A stretch of 64,000 nucleotides of DNA from JAEYXS01 sp943367715. Lineage in GTDB: Bacteria; Verrucomicrobiota; Verrucomicrobiia; Limisphaerales; JAEYXS01. Positions 33,893 through 41,313 of the stretch are shown in pieces; the stretch's first letter is position 1; each line of letters opens with the position of its first letter. The stretch lies in contig CALRJY020000003.1 of assembly GCA_943367715.1 (NCBI GenBank), positions 62,001-126,000 on the forward strand. The letters are read 5' to 3'. The position numbers were made by a program, and so were the translations under genes. The notes below the pieces were generated by a model that ran no database searches, was not told where the DNA came from, and saw nothing but the letters and a program-made list of their open reading frames with translations.

Positions 33893-34504
33893 ATGAGTTC
33901 ATACCTAGACCAGCAAGTGCTCGTGCTGAATCGCCTGTGGCAGGCAGTCAATGTCTGCAGCGCGCGTCGCGCCCTTGCTCTTCTCTTCCAAGGCCAGGCG
34001 CAGGTCGTTTTTGGCGACCAAGACGGCGACTTTGAGACCTACAATTTCCCCCAGTGGAAGGACTTCTCCGAGCAGGAACCCCACGAGGAAAGCGTCCACA
34101 CCATCTCCTTCCGCATCCGCGTGCCGAAGGTCATCATGCTCTTGGTGTTCGATCGCCTGCCCAAGCAGGAGGTGAAGTTCACCCGCCACAACATCTTCGA
34201 GCGCGACCACAACACCTGCCAATACTGCGACAAGCAGATGGATAGAAGGGACCTGAATCTCGATCACGTCATCCCGCGTGACCGTGGCGGCCCAACGACC
34301 TGGGAGAACATCGTCTGCTCCTGCATCCCCTGTAATACGCGCAAGGCGAACCGCACCCCGGCCGAGGCTGGCATCAAGCTCAAGCGCAAGCCCACGAAGC
34401 CCAAGTGGCGACCCTTCGTGCAGTTCAATTTCAGCGCCCGTTGCCACGACGACTGGAAACACTTCCTCGACGTCGCCTACTGGAACGTGGAATTGAAGGA
34501 CTAA
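33893..34504 (+). CDS. HNH endonuclease family protein
   Basis: 203 residues. The N-terminal half (QQVLVLNRLWQAVNVCSARRALALL) is the short conserved region seen in a widespread family of bacterial HNH proteins. The nuclease domain follows: the zinc pair CQYCDK, LNLDHVIPRDRGGPTTWENIV with catalytic His and Asn, then CIPCNTRKANRTPAEAG with a second CxxC. It would cut DNA using a divalent metal, but most family members have no known role and lack a defence context; the distribution in single copy near housekeeping genes argues for a domesticated function. It has a plausible promoter of its own at 33830-33859. Confidence 0.88.
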   Translation: MSSYLDQQVLVLNRLWQAVNVCSARRALALLFQGQAQVVFGDQDGDFETYNFPQWKDFSEQEPHEESVHTISFRIRVPKVIMLLVFDRLPKQEVKFTRHNIFERDHNTCQYCDKQMDRRDLNLDHVIPRDRGGPTTWENIVCSCIPCNTRKANRTPAEAGIKLKRKPTKPKWRPFVQFNFSARCHDDWKHFLDVAYWNVELKD

Positions 34505-34544
34505 GGCACCCGGCCCAGCGAAACTCTGCCGCGCCTTCGCGCCC

Positions 34545-34907
34545 TCACACCGTCTTCTTCGCTTCCTCGATTAACTCCCAGAACTTCGGATTATCCTGCA
34601 GCGCCTCGTCCTCGCCCGTCGGCAATTTGGACCGGAACAGGAAATCCTTCAGCGAATTCTTGCTCAGGATGCGGTGCACCACCACCCCCAGATCATGCCG
34701 TTCGAAATACACCCGGTAATCCCCTATCCGGAAGCGGTGCATGATCTTGCCTTCCCGCTCCAGCTTGCCGAACGTCTCCAGCTCCGTGCTGATGCACTCC
34801 TGCGGCAGGCCGCGGAATTCGCCCAATATCTCGAGCTGCAATTCCTTCGGCATCCTCGCCAGCTCCGCCGCGCTCGTCGGATTAAAGATGATCTGAAAGT
34901 GACGCAT
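34545..34907 (-). CDS. RelE/ParE-type toxin-like protein without visible antitoxin
   Basis: 120 residues from the ATG at 34907. The first ~90 residues show the RelE fold: RHFQIIFNPTSAAELARMPKELQLEIL, LEREGKIMHRFRIGDYRVYFERHD and VVVHRILSKNSLKDFLF; the R-x-R-I-G-D-Y-R-V stretch is typical of RelE/ParE toxins. The remaining ~30 residues (LPTGEDEALQDNPKFWELIEEAKKT) are an extra helix not found in classic RelE. There is no antitoxin gene in the ~40 bp downstream or before the tRNA upstream, so it may be a solitary or domesticated form. Similar lone proteins are common in Verrucomicrobia. Confidence 0.72.
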   Translation of the reverse strand: MRHFQIIFNPTSAAELARMPKELQLEILGEFRGLPQECISTELETFGKLEREGKIMHRFRIGDYRVYFERHDLGVVVHRILSKNSLKDFLFRSKLPTGEDEALQDNPKFWELIEEAKKTV

Positions 34908-34984
34908 GACCATAAGTTCCAATGTCAAAGCCCAAAGTGCAAGGGCAACGTGAGGGTGAAAACCCGTTCCGTGGCTAATGGGGA

Positions 34985-35059
34985 TGGTAGCGCGTACGGG
35001 AATCGAACCCGTCTTTCAGCCTTGAGAGGGCCGTGTCCTAACCGATAGACGAACACGCC
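34985..35059 (-). tRNA. tRNA-Glu (anticodon CTC), CCA encoded
   Basis: 75 bases read on the minus strand, including an encoded CCA. Acceptor GGCGTGT pairs with ACGCGCT, with a G1-U72 wobble; D-arm region TCGTCTATCGGTTAGGA; anticodon stem CGGCC/GGCTG with loop CTCTCAA giving CTC; T-arm ACGGG-TTCGATT-CCCGT. Reads GAG codons. The RelE-like gene begins 78 bp downstream on the same strand. Confidence 0.93.
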
Positions 35060-35148
35060 ATTAGACGGGAGATAATAATTCCCCGCCCCCGGGTGTCAAT
35101 CGTGATATGCCCGCCTATGGGGCGCATCCTGACACTGCCCTCAATGTG

Positions 35149-35169
35149 CCCCGACATTCCATGTCGGGG
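35149..35169. repeat. perfect 9-bp hairpin
   Basis: CCCCGACAT, loop TCC, ATGTCGGGG; about 90 bp upstream of the tRNA 5' end. Confidence 0.5.
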
Positions 35170-35530
35170 TAGCGGGTCATACGCTGGCCCGCAGCCCTTC
35201 CAAACAACCGCTGCCCATTCCCTCTCCGCCAGGAACCAACCGGCCATTTACGCATAGACTCCTACGACAATGTCAGGGTGCGCCCCCGGTTAACCGGTTT
35301 CACCCCGCGCCCCTAACGAGCGCACGAAGTGACCCCGGCCAACCAGCAGCCGCACCTTTTGAACTTTATTAACCGTTCCCTGGAGTAAGCCTTCCCGTCT
35401 GATCCGTTTTATGTTTCCTACGCGATTGCCTCCTGTCCTGCGGTACTGTAGCAACCAGTCCACCCTCACCGGACCAAACCCTCGCCAGCCACTCCACAAA
35501 AGAATGCAGAAACCAAAATCTAGCATGGTA

Positions 35531-35552
35531 GGGCGTCGTTGCCGCGACGCCC
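35531..35552. repeat. perfect 8-bp hairpin
   Basis: GGGCGTCG, loop TTGCCG, CGACGCCC, followed by TGACCTTTTT, so it could terminate transcription on the plus strand. Confidence 0.5.
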
Positions 35553-35614
35553 TGACCTTTTTCGCCAAGGCACTACGATAACCAAGCCCCACCACCGCCG
35601 AAGCACAACACCCC

Positions 35615-35664
35615 ATCTCCCTCTCTTCCAGCGAGAGCTGGAGGAGAGGGTCGGAGAGAGGAGG
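35615..35664. repeat. degenerate half-copy of the MITE-like element
   Basis: CTCCCTCTCTTCC...GGAGGAGAGGGTCGGAGAGAGGAGG follows the hairpin-plus-end pattern of the right end of the element at 22364-22499, with several mismatches. Confidence 0.45.
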
Positions 35665-36479
35665 CACTAAACCTCCTTCCCCCACTGGGAAGTCGAACTT
35701 CGACCTCTGCATTCCCTTTAGGGAATTATTTCAAAGAACAATGAAACCATCCGACCCCTGTGAGATATCGTTTCCTCTGTCCCTACGATTGGGACTTCAG
35801 ATTGAGCGCCTGTTCAAAGCCAGGCCGGTTCCGCAGTGGTTACTAAGGATTCCCCGGTTGGTCATAAAATCCTACGCCAACCAACGTCCCTTTCCCCCTC
35901 CGGCTTACGAGCCCTGATCCATACGCCCGACACCAACACATATCCGCAATGATTCCATAAGGACTCGTCACCTCCCCGCCAACGCAGGACATAACCATGC
36001 AATACATCACATCGAAATGTTTGATGACTTTGGGATTCTCCAGTGGCTGTCTACCGCTCCGAAAGAGCACAATCACCGTTCTACCCGTCCTTTACCAGCA
36101 GCGAGCTGCCAGCAGTCGCAATTTCCCATATCCCGTCTCAAAAATAAAACAATTTTAGTTATCTCACAGCGACATTTCTCCCAACCCCTTTTCCCTCAAT
36201 AATTTCCAATCAAAAAAATGTCACTTTTCACCCCTTTTCCCACTCGAAACACGCTCTTTGCCATACGCCACCCACCCATCCCTTCACCTCTTTTTCGCGT
36301 TTTTTAGCATGTTTAGCGGGCACCTTCGGAGCGCGACCTCGAAGCCCTGCCCAAGCCCCAACTTTCCTCCATGCACCAAAGGAACCGCTAGCTACTGGCA
36401 TAGAATTTTTGCGGGCGAATGTAATGTATAGACAACGAGGGTTCCGTGATGATGGCGCAAATCAGGGCACTCTACAGCC

Positions 36480-36977
36480 ATGAAAGAAGCGCACGAATAT
36501 ACCGAGGAAGAGCGGAAAATTGTGAAAGCAGCTTTCCGCCTGCTTACCACCACCTACCGCCGCCGTCGTCGAATCGCGCTATATTGCTTCTTGTCCGGAT
36601 TTGGCACCGGTGCTTTTGCGTTGCTGGTGCCGCGGTGGGCCCCCGCTTTTGCATCTTGGGCAGCGCTTCCATATTTCGCCAGCATCGCAGCTTACCTTGG
36701 AGCGTTACTCAGCATGCCTCGCCTTGTTTGCCCGGGTTGCACCAAAGATGTTCAGTCGAGTTATGGTAAATATTGTCCAGATTGCGGCAGCAAGACGTTA
36801 GAACCAAAGGACACGTTCTTGCCCTATTTTCGTTGCATCGCATGTAGAAAGTCGAATCTTCGTGGTGGTCGAGAATACTTCATCACGCGCTTCTGCACGC
36901 ACTGCGGCGTGATGTTGGATGAAAAAGGAATCTGCGCTATGCTTGGCGTGATTTGGGAAAAGGGTGACTCCGTCTAG
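36480..36977 (+). CDS. membrane protein with zinc-ribbon domain
   Basis: 165 residues. A charged start (MKEAHEYTEEERKIVKAAFRLL) and basic stretch (TYRRRRRIAL) precede two membrane helices (YCFLSGFGTGAFALLVP and LPYFASIAAYLGALLSM). The C-terminal ~75 residues are cytoplasmic and hold several CxxC knuckles: CPGCTKD, YCPDCGSK, FRCIACRK and FCTHCGVML, enough for two zinc ribbons. The family is unknown to me. It opens the run of small genes on the plus strand. Three hairpins follow the stop (36995-37074). Confidence 0.68.
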   Translation: MKEAHEYTEEERKIVKAAFRLLTTTYRRRRRIALYCFLSGFGTGAFALLVPRWAPAFASWAALPYFASIAAYLGALLSMPRLVCPGCTKDVQSSYGKYCPDCGSKTLEPKDTFLPYFRCIACRKSNLRGGREYFITRFCTHCGVMLDEKGICAMLGVIWEKGDSV

Positions 36978-36994
36978 CCCACACCCAACCTTGA

Positions 36995-37074
36995 GGGCCA
37001 AAGGCCCGGCCTCAAACCAGCCTAGGCCAACGGCCTAGGTAACGTCCCAGATTAAGCACAAGGGCTGAAAGCCC
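36995..37074. repeat. three short hairpins in a row
   Basis: GGGCC-AAA-GGCCC (36995-37007), CCTAGGCC-AAC-GGCCTAGG (37021-37039) and GGGC-TGAAA-GCCC (37062-37074). None has a T-run. Confidence 0.55.
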
Positions 37075-37184
37075 GCTTCATTCTCTTACCCGCACCTTCG
37101 CAAGATCACATCGGGTCAACCGCTAAGCACATCCTTGCTGTCCGGTAACGGCTGGGATAATTTGCTGCTGATAGGCTTAGTCGT

Positions 37185-37589
37185 ATGATCATTCGCATAT
37201 TTATTTTGTTTCTGTTGTGCGTGACCATGGCCATCGCCAATCCTGACCAGACTGCGCTTCGGAAACTGTGGGCTTCGCCTCATTACACCACCAATTCAAT
37301 ACCGGCGGCGTGGCTGCCTGCGAAAGTCCCAGTCACCGTCTCTGACGTCAGTGCATTCGAGGGGTTTTCTTTAAGAACCGATGGACCTTCAATCCAGAAG
37401 TTTATCGCTCGCCATGGCGTGCCCACGCGTTATTTGGCGACCAAACAAAAGGGACACGCTAACTTTCTGATTTACGATTTGCCATCCGGTCATGCGGTCG
37501 CTCTCTATGTCTCCCAACCGCCGACAGATTCGTTTGCCGCCTGTGTGATTGTCACCGCAGATGGTTCATTGATGAAGTTGATTAAATGA
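37185..37589 (+). CDS. small exported protein of unknown function
   Basis: 134 residues with a signal peptide (MIIRIFILFLLCVTMAIA, cleavage near NPDQ). The mature part begins TALRKLWASPHY, contains SLRTDGPSIQKFIARHGVPTRYLATKQKG and a strand pair LIYDLPSGHAVALYVSQPP, and ends VIVTADGSLMKLIK. The 'FIARHGVPTRY' and 'YDLPSGHAV' pattern resembles small periplasmic bacterial proteins of unknown role. It lies 28-37 bp before the immunity-like gene in the same direction, so they may be co-transcribed. Confidence 0.6.
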   Translation: MIIRIFILFLLCVTMAIANPDQTALRKLWASPHYTTNSIPAAWLPAKVPVTVSDVSAFEGFSLRTDGPSIQKFIARHGVPTRYLATKQKGHANFLIYDLPSGHAVALYVSQPPTDSFAACVIVTADGSLMKLIK

Positions 37590-37626
37590 TAGGAATCCAT
37601 CCCCCATTTCACTCTGTGTGACCAGC

Positions 37627-38370
37627 ATGCGTGAGTTCATCGAGTCCCAGGTATCGCCACCCGCCTTCGCGGCCTGTTGGCCGGACACCGCCCCTCCGTA
37701 TGGCGGGTTCTTGGACACCGCGTGCGACAAGCTCTCCGGCAAAATCAGTTTACCCGTCACGAAGTTCACCTGTTCGCTTCGTGCGTGCGGGGACCAGCGC
37801 ATCCGGCTTGATGGCAAGTTCACCGATGCCCACGGCGACAAAGCATTCTACCTGGAACTCGTGTGGCTTCCCCGCTTCCGCTCCTACCGTGGAGACGTCA
37901 ACGTGTGGAACTCCCTACCGCCACCCGCACCCAAATCCGTCGCGCAGTTCATTGCGGCACTCGCGGCCATCACCGAGGATGATGATGAGATGGTTTTCGA
38001 AGGTCAGGTTTACGACGCAGTCGGAGGCGTGGACCAGGCTGTCGCTGATATCGACCGCGCATTCCCCGCCATCTTTGACCTGTTCGAACGCTTTCCCGAA
38101 GGAGATTTTGGCAACCCGGGCCCGTTGGTGCACCTGCTGGAAGCTCGCGGCGGCTATCATGACTTGCTCGCCGATTCGCTCCATCGCCATCCCAGTATCC
38201 CGGCAGTGACCATGGTGAACCGCCTGCTAAACTCTCCCCTGCCAACCGATGAACGAACCCGCTGGCTCAATACACTGCAAGCCGTTTCCAGTTCCTCGGC
38301 GAACGCCGACGTGAGAGATCATGCCCAGCACTTTCTTGTTTACCAAGCCTCACGCACAAACACCGAGTAA
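37627..38370 (+). CDS. immunity-like protein (Imm30-type C-terminus), function unknown
   Basis: 247 residues from the ATG at 37627 (an in-frame GTG lies 9 bases upstream). The N-terminal half is beta-rich (CDKLSGKISLPVTKFTC, FYLELVWLPRFRSYRGDV). The C-terminal ~125 residues are helical: VAQFIAALAAI, FPAIFDLFERFP, GPLVHLLEARGGYHDLLADSL, IPAVTMVNRLLNSPLP. The 'GPLVHLLE..Y...L..S....P...TVWMVNRILNS' pattern is what I recall from Imm30-type immunity proteins of polymorphic toxin systems. No toxin gene with a matching C-terminal domain is visible nearby, so the assignment is tentative. Confidence 0.6.
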   Translation: MREFIESQVSPPAFAACWPDTAPPYGGFLDTACDKLSGKISLPVTKFTCSLRACGDQRIRLDGKFTDAHGDKAFYLELVWLPRFRSYRGDVNVWNSLPPPAPKSVAQFIAALAAITEDDDEMVFEGQVYDAVGGVDQAVADIDRAFPAIFDLFERFPEGDFGNPGPLVHLLEARGGYHDLLADSLHRHPSIPAVTMVNRLLNSPLPTDERTRWLNTLQAVSSSSANADVRDHAQHFLVYQASRTNTE

Positions 38371-38401
38371 AGCGCCACCCAAAAATGTCTATCCCCATGC
38401 T

Positions 38402-38644
38402 ATGACCACCGATTCACAGATCGATGACGCCATCATGGCCGTGCTTGCGGATCGGGCCGGTCGCTGGGTGAAGGTCGCCTGGGTGGTCGTTTCCGCACCG
38501 GATGCCCTCGGTCCTGATTTTCCAACTGGCACGGCGGGATACCAGTTGGTCGCCAATCGTATTTCTGCTCTTGTGGACAAGGGTCGGCTGATTGCCCAAG
38601 GCGATATCACCGAATGGCGGCACAGTGAAGTGAAGCTCGCCTGA
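38402..38644 (+). CDS. small DUF3658-like protein
   Basis: 80 residues from the ATG at 38402; a longer frame from 38321 overlaps the previous gene and is not favoured. The sequence IDDAIMAVLADRAGRWVKVAWV followed by YQLVANRISALVDKGRLIAQGDITEWRHSEVKL matches the C-terminal half of DUF3658-type proteins (a winged-helix-like domain with a 'LIxxGxLxxxGD...R..EV' end). Function unknown. It starts 31 bp after the immunity-like gene. Confidence 0.6.
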   Translation: MTTDSQIDDAIMAVLADRAGRWVKVAWVVVSAPDALGPDFPTGTAGYQLVANRISALVDKGRLIAQGDITEWRHSEVKLA

Positions 38645-38698
38645 AACACAGACGACAGCATCTCAACATAGATAGCATCACGATTTGATAAACCTCCC

Positions 38699-38953
38699 GT
38701 GCGCCATTCACCCACCATAGATCGTATTGCCTGTGCGGTGGCCTTGATCGTGGTCTCCTACCTTCTCGCCTACGGAATCATCAGGATCACGCACACCAAG
38801 CAATGGTTTGATAAAAGCACCGAAGAGATTGGCAACTACACCTTCTTCAATACGAATTCGCAGTCAGACACCTTACTTTACCGGCTGTTTTATCCACTTC
38901 TCAAATTAGATTCCGAGGTTTTCAATCGGACCTTCGAGAAAGACAATTGGTGA
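38699..38953 (+). CDS. small single-pass membrane protein
   Basis: 84 residues with a GTG start. One N-terminal helix (IACAVALIVVSYLLAYGIIRI) and a soluble tail rich in aromatic and charged residues (GNYTFFNTNSQSDTLLYRLF, ending FNRTFEKDNW). No family recognised. The next gene begins 16 bp later. Confidence 0.5.
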   Translation: MRHSPTIDRIACAVALIVVSYLLAYGIIRITHTKQWFDKSTEEIGNYTFFNTNSQSDTLLYRLFYPLLKLDSEVFNRTFEKDNW

Positions 38954-38969
38954 TTTATTACCGGTTCCC

Positions 38970-39188
38970 ATGTTAAAACCCGAAGACCTCGAAATCCAAG
39001 TAGGCCGCGGAGTAGGTGGTGATTTTATCTGGGTCATCCATACACCCACCGGCATCAAGCGTGGCCAAGGACCGCCCTTGCCCAAACCCGGCCAAGCCCA
39101 GCGCGCGTTGGTCGCCGAGATCGAAGCGGAGCTTGTGAAACAGGGGCTGACACAATATCTTTTGCCCCGCAAGGACAACACAAAATAA
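38970..39188 (+). CDS. small conserved-looking soluble protein
   Basis: 72 residues. It begins MLKPEDLEIQVGRGVGGDFIWVIH and ends VAEIEAELVKQGLTQYLLPR, compact and basic at the end. I recall similar small proteins in Verrucomicrobia but cannot name a family. A decayed copy of its C-terminal half lies at 39508-39582, which shows that the gene has been duplicated and that its sequence is under constraint. Confidence 0.6.
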   Translation: MLKPEDLEIQVGRGVGGDFIWVIHTPTGIKRGQGPPLPKPGQAQRALVAEIEAELVKQGLTQYLLPRKDNTK

Positions 39189-39215
39189 GCCAGCCGCTGG
39201 CTGAAAAGCGCCAAA

Positions 39216-39494
39216 ATGCCGGAGAACTCCAAAAGCTCATTTAAGGAACTGCTGCTGGCCTTGCTCATCGGGGCAGGCGCCTTCGTCCTGGCTTACGTGA
39301 TACCTTTTCTCGTGCTGCTGGGCCTGCTGTCTCTTTTTACGGACTGGGATTTCTTCATGCGGCTGATCGTCTCCTTCTTCTGCACCGGCGGGCTCGTTTC
39401 CGTGCTCGATATGTTCACCGATTACAAGGACTGGTGGCGCAGGAAACTGGTGTTGAAAAACTGGGATGAACGCAGAAAAGCCAAGACCCGATGA
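39216..39494 (+). CDS. small two-helix membrane protein
   Basis: 92 residues. Two membrane helices (ELLLALLIGAGAFVLAYVIPFLVLLGLL and FFMRLIVSFFCTGGLVSVLDMF) and a basic cytoplasmic tail (WWRRKLVLKNWDERRKAKTR). No family recognised. It lies between the 72-residue gene and that gene's decayed copy, a pattern suggesting a duplicated two-gene module. Confidence 0.58.
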   Translation: MPENSKSSFKELLLALLIGAGAFVLAYVIPFLVLLGLLSLFTDWDFFMRLIVSFFCTGGLVSVLDMFTDYKDWWRRKLVLKNWDERRKAKTR

Positions 39495-39507
39495 CTAAGC
39501 CGTAACA

Positions 39508-39582
39508 TTGATTACCGGGATCGAAGCAGAGATTATGGAAAAAGGACTGATGCAGTAACTTCTTCCCAGCCAGCAGGTCTAA
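39508..39582 (+). pseudogene. decayed copy of the 72-residue gene
   Basis: Read from 39508 this gives IEAEIMEKGLMQ, a TAA stop, then LLPSQQ. The intact gene at 38970 has IEAELVKQGLTQ, Tyr, LLPRKD. Nine of the 12 residues before the stop and the three after it align (counting similar residues), and the stop falls exactly on the Tyr codon. Only this C-terminal fragment remains recognisable. Confidence 0.7.
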
Positions 39583-39584
39583 CC

Positions 39585-39941
39585 ATGGAACCGGTCGCCC
39601 CAGCATCATCATCGCTCTCGCCTATGAAAACCTTGGCCATGGCGTTCGGGTTGATTGCCCTGCGGATGGCGGGCATGGTTTTGGTTGCCGTGGCGATGCC
39701 GCTGGCGCACGAAACCTTCGGTGAGATTTATCCCGGGGATGGGCGGCAGGGAGCAGGTTTCTTCATCATGTTTGGGATGATTGGATTTGCGTCGTCCATT
39801 CTCTATATGATCACCGCCACCATCGCCCATTTTCTTGTCATGAAGAAAAGTTTGTCGGCCAAGCTATGGGTGGAGGCGGCTGTCTTGCTGGTTTTCGTCA
39901 GTGTATTGGCCGCCCTCGGCATCACCGCGCATTACAACTAA
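39585..39941 (+). CDS. small membrane protein, three helices
   Basis: 118 residues (ATG at 39624 is an alternative). Helices: ALRMAGMVLVAVAMPLA, AGFFIMFGMIGFASSILYMITATI and LWVEAAVLLVFVSVLAALGIT. No family recognised. It is the last gene of the small-gene run, immediately after the decayed copy, and is followed by a 10-bp periodic array. Confidence 0.58.
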   Translation: MEPVAPASSSLSPMKTLAMAFGLIALRMAGMVLVAVAMPLAHETFGEIYPGDGRQGAGFFIMFGMIGFASSILYMITATIAHFLVMKKSLSAKLWVEAAVLLVFVSVLAALGITAHYN

Positions 39942-39956
39942 ATCTCTCCTCTTTTT

Positions 39957-40027
39957 CATCTGCGTCTATCTGCGCCCATCTGCGGTTAAATCCGACCCTC
40001 CCCATACTGGCCCGCCGGTGCAACCGG
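39957..40027. repeat. 10-bp periodic array and GCA-loop hairpin
   Basis: The array at 39957-39992 has three 10-base units of ATCTGYGYYY type and GGTTAA, as at 15577-15662. It is followed by a CCGGT-GCA-ACCGG hairpin (40015-40027) with flanks shared with 9831-9847. Confidence 0.75.
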
Positions 40028-40038
40028 CCCGGCCCGGC

Positions 40039-41154
40039 CTAGCGCTGCCGCCATGTCAGCCACAAGCCCAACACCGCAAAGAACACATTCGGCGCCCACG
40101 CCGCCAAAGCCGCCGGTACTCGCCCGCTCGTCCCCAAGGCCATCCCAAACCGTTGCATCACATAAAACGCGAAGAAGATCACGATGCTGCTGGCCACGCC
40201 CACGAAGACATTGCGCCGCCCGCTCACCGCACCGAACGGCAGCGCGATCAGGATCACCACCAGACACGTCCACGGTGCCGCCAGGCGACCATGGAACTGC
40301 GTGAGCAACAGCGCCCGCCGTTCCGGGCTCAGGTCCGGATGCATCCGCAGATAGCCGCTGATCTCTTGCAGGGAGAGGAACACCTTCTTCGAGGCCGTGA
40401 TGGAGTTGAGGCTGTTTATTTTCACCTCGCTGCGGATCAGTTCCGGTGTCTCGGTGAACAGCGGCATCTCCAGCCGGTTCGTCACATTCTTCTCCGGTGC
40501 TTCATCCGGCTTCATGTACACCAACTGCACCACATTCGTGAATACCCAGAGGTTCCCCTCGTAAGCCCCGCTCTTCCCGATGATCAATTGCCGCGTGCCA
40601 TCCGGCAAATCCCACGTCACCTGCGCATCGCGAAACACGCCCGTATCCAGATGATACGCGCTGAAATTCCACGTGCGCCCCTCGCGCGAATTGCGGAAGT
40701 TATAGTTCTTCAGCCATTTCTTGTCCGGATTGCTGCTGTCCTTCTTGTTGCGCGTCAGCAGTTCCTCCGCCTTCTCATTGCAGTTCGTCAACCACACATC
40801 GTTCAGGACGAACAGGCTGACACTGAAGAGGATCCCCACCGCAAAATAGGGCACACTCACCCGCCACAGGCTGATGCCCGCCGCCCGCATCGCCACCAGC
40901 TCATGATGCCGCGCCAGGTTCGTGAGCGTATAAAGCATGCCCAGCAGCAAACCTACCGGCACGATGATCAGCAACAGATCCGGCAGCATGTAGGCGTAAT
41001 AAAGCAGCAGATTCGCCCCGCCCAACCCCACCTCTCGATAATCCGAGAGATGGCTGATGAGATCAAAGGCGATCCAGAAAACCAGAAACGCGCTCAGGCA
41101 ATAACTGAGCGGCAACGACAACTCACGCAAGAGATAGCGATCCAGCAAACGCAT
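40039..41154 (-). CDS. LptF/LptG family permease
   Basis: 371 residues from the ATG at 41154. YjgP/YjgQ family: membrane helices near the N-terminus (YCLSAFLVFWIAFDLIS, ANLLLYYAYMLPDLLLIIVPVGLLLGML), a conserved HHELVAMRAAGISLWRV coupling-helix region, a large periplasmic beta-jellyroll domain (about residues 130-260), then three C-terminal helices. LptF and LptG form the membrane part of the LptB2FG lipopolysaccharide extractor. Only one gene is present here; the second is not adjacent, so I cannot say which subunit it is. It implies an LPS-type outer membrane. Confidence 0.85.
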   Translation of the reverse strand: MRLLDRYLLRELSLPLSYCLSAFLVFWIAFDLISHLSDYREVGLGGANLLLYYAYMLPDLLLIIVPVGLLLGMLYTLTNLARHHELVAMRAAGISLWRVSVPYFAVGILFSVSLFVLNDVWLTNCNEKAEELLTRNKKDSSNPDKKWLKNYNFRNSREGRTWNFSAYHLDTGVFRDAQVTWDLPDGTRQLIIGKSGAYEGNLWVFTNVVQLVYMKPDEAPEKNVTNRLEMPLFTETPELIRSEVKINSLNSITASKKVFLSLQEISGYLRMHPDLSPERRALLLTQFHGRLAAPWTCLVVILIALPFGAVSGRRNVFVGVASSIVIFFAFYVMQRFGMALGTSGRVPAALAAWAPNVFFAVLGLWLTWRQR

Positions 41155-41212
41155 TAACCCCCGCAGCCTAGACCCCGGCAAGGGGTCAACGCAAGCACGC
41201 CCCTCGGCAGAG

Positions 41213-41234
41213 GGACAGGTGCCCTCACCTGTCC
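41213..41234. repeat. hairpin upstream of the LptF/G gene
   Basis: GGACAGGTG-CCCT-CACCTGTCC, perfect 9-bp arms, between the LptF/G start and the stop of the next minus-strand gene. Confidence 0.5.
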
Positions 41235-41313
41235 TGTCTCGGTTGCTTCCCTAAAAAGAAAAACCGTTAAAACGCTTGGCGTCTCAACGGTTCAACGATT
41301 CTAACGCTCTTCC

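Larger units (their letters stand above)
35060..36479. other. 1.4-kb gene-free, repeat-rich region
   Basis: No frame here has coding character. Hairpins: CCCCGACAT-TCC-ATGTCGGGG (35149-35169), GGGCGTCG/CGACGCCC (35531-35552), and ATTCCC-TTTA-GGGAAT near 35713-35728. A degenerate half-copy of the MITE-like element is at 35615-35664. From about 36110 to 36300 the sequence turns strongly A+T-rich and pyrimidine-rich on the plus strand. It follows tRNA-Glu and precedes the small-gene cluster. I looked for SRP RNA, tmRNA and RNase P signatures and found none. Confidence 0.55.

Noticed and set aside
35290..35712. 140-codon frame on the minus strand in the gene desert
   Set aside because: Covers hairpins and the MITE-like half-copy; translation is Arg/Gly-rich with no plausible fold, start or ribosome-binding site.
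35843..36076. 77-codon frame on the minus strand
   Set aside because: No start context, no similarity recognised, and low-complexity ends; treated as chance.
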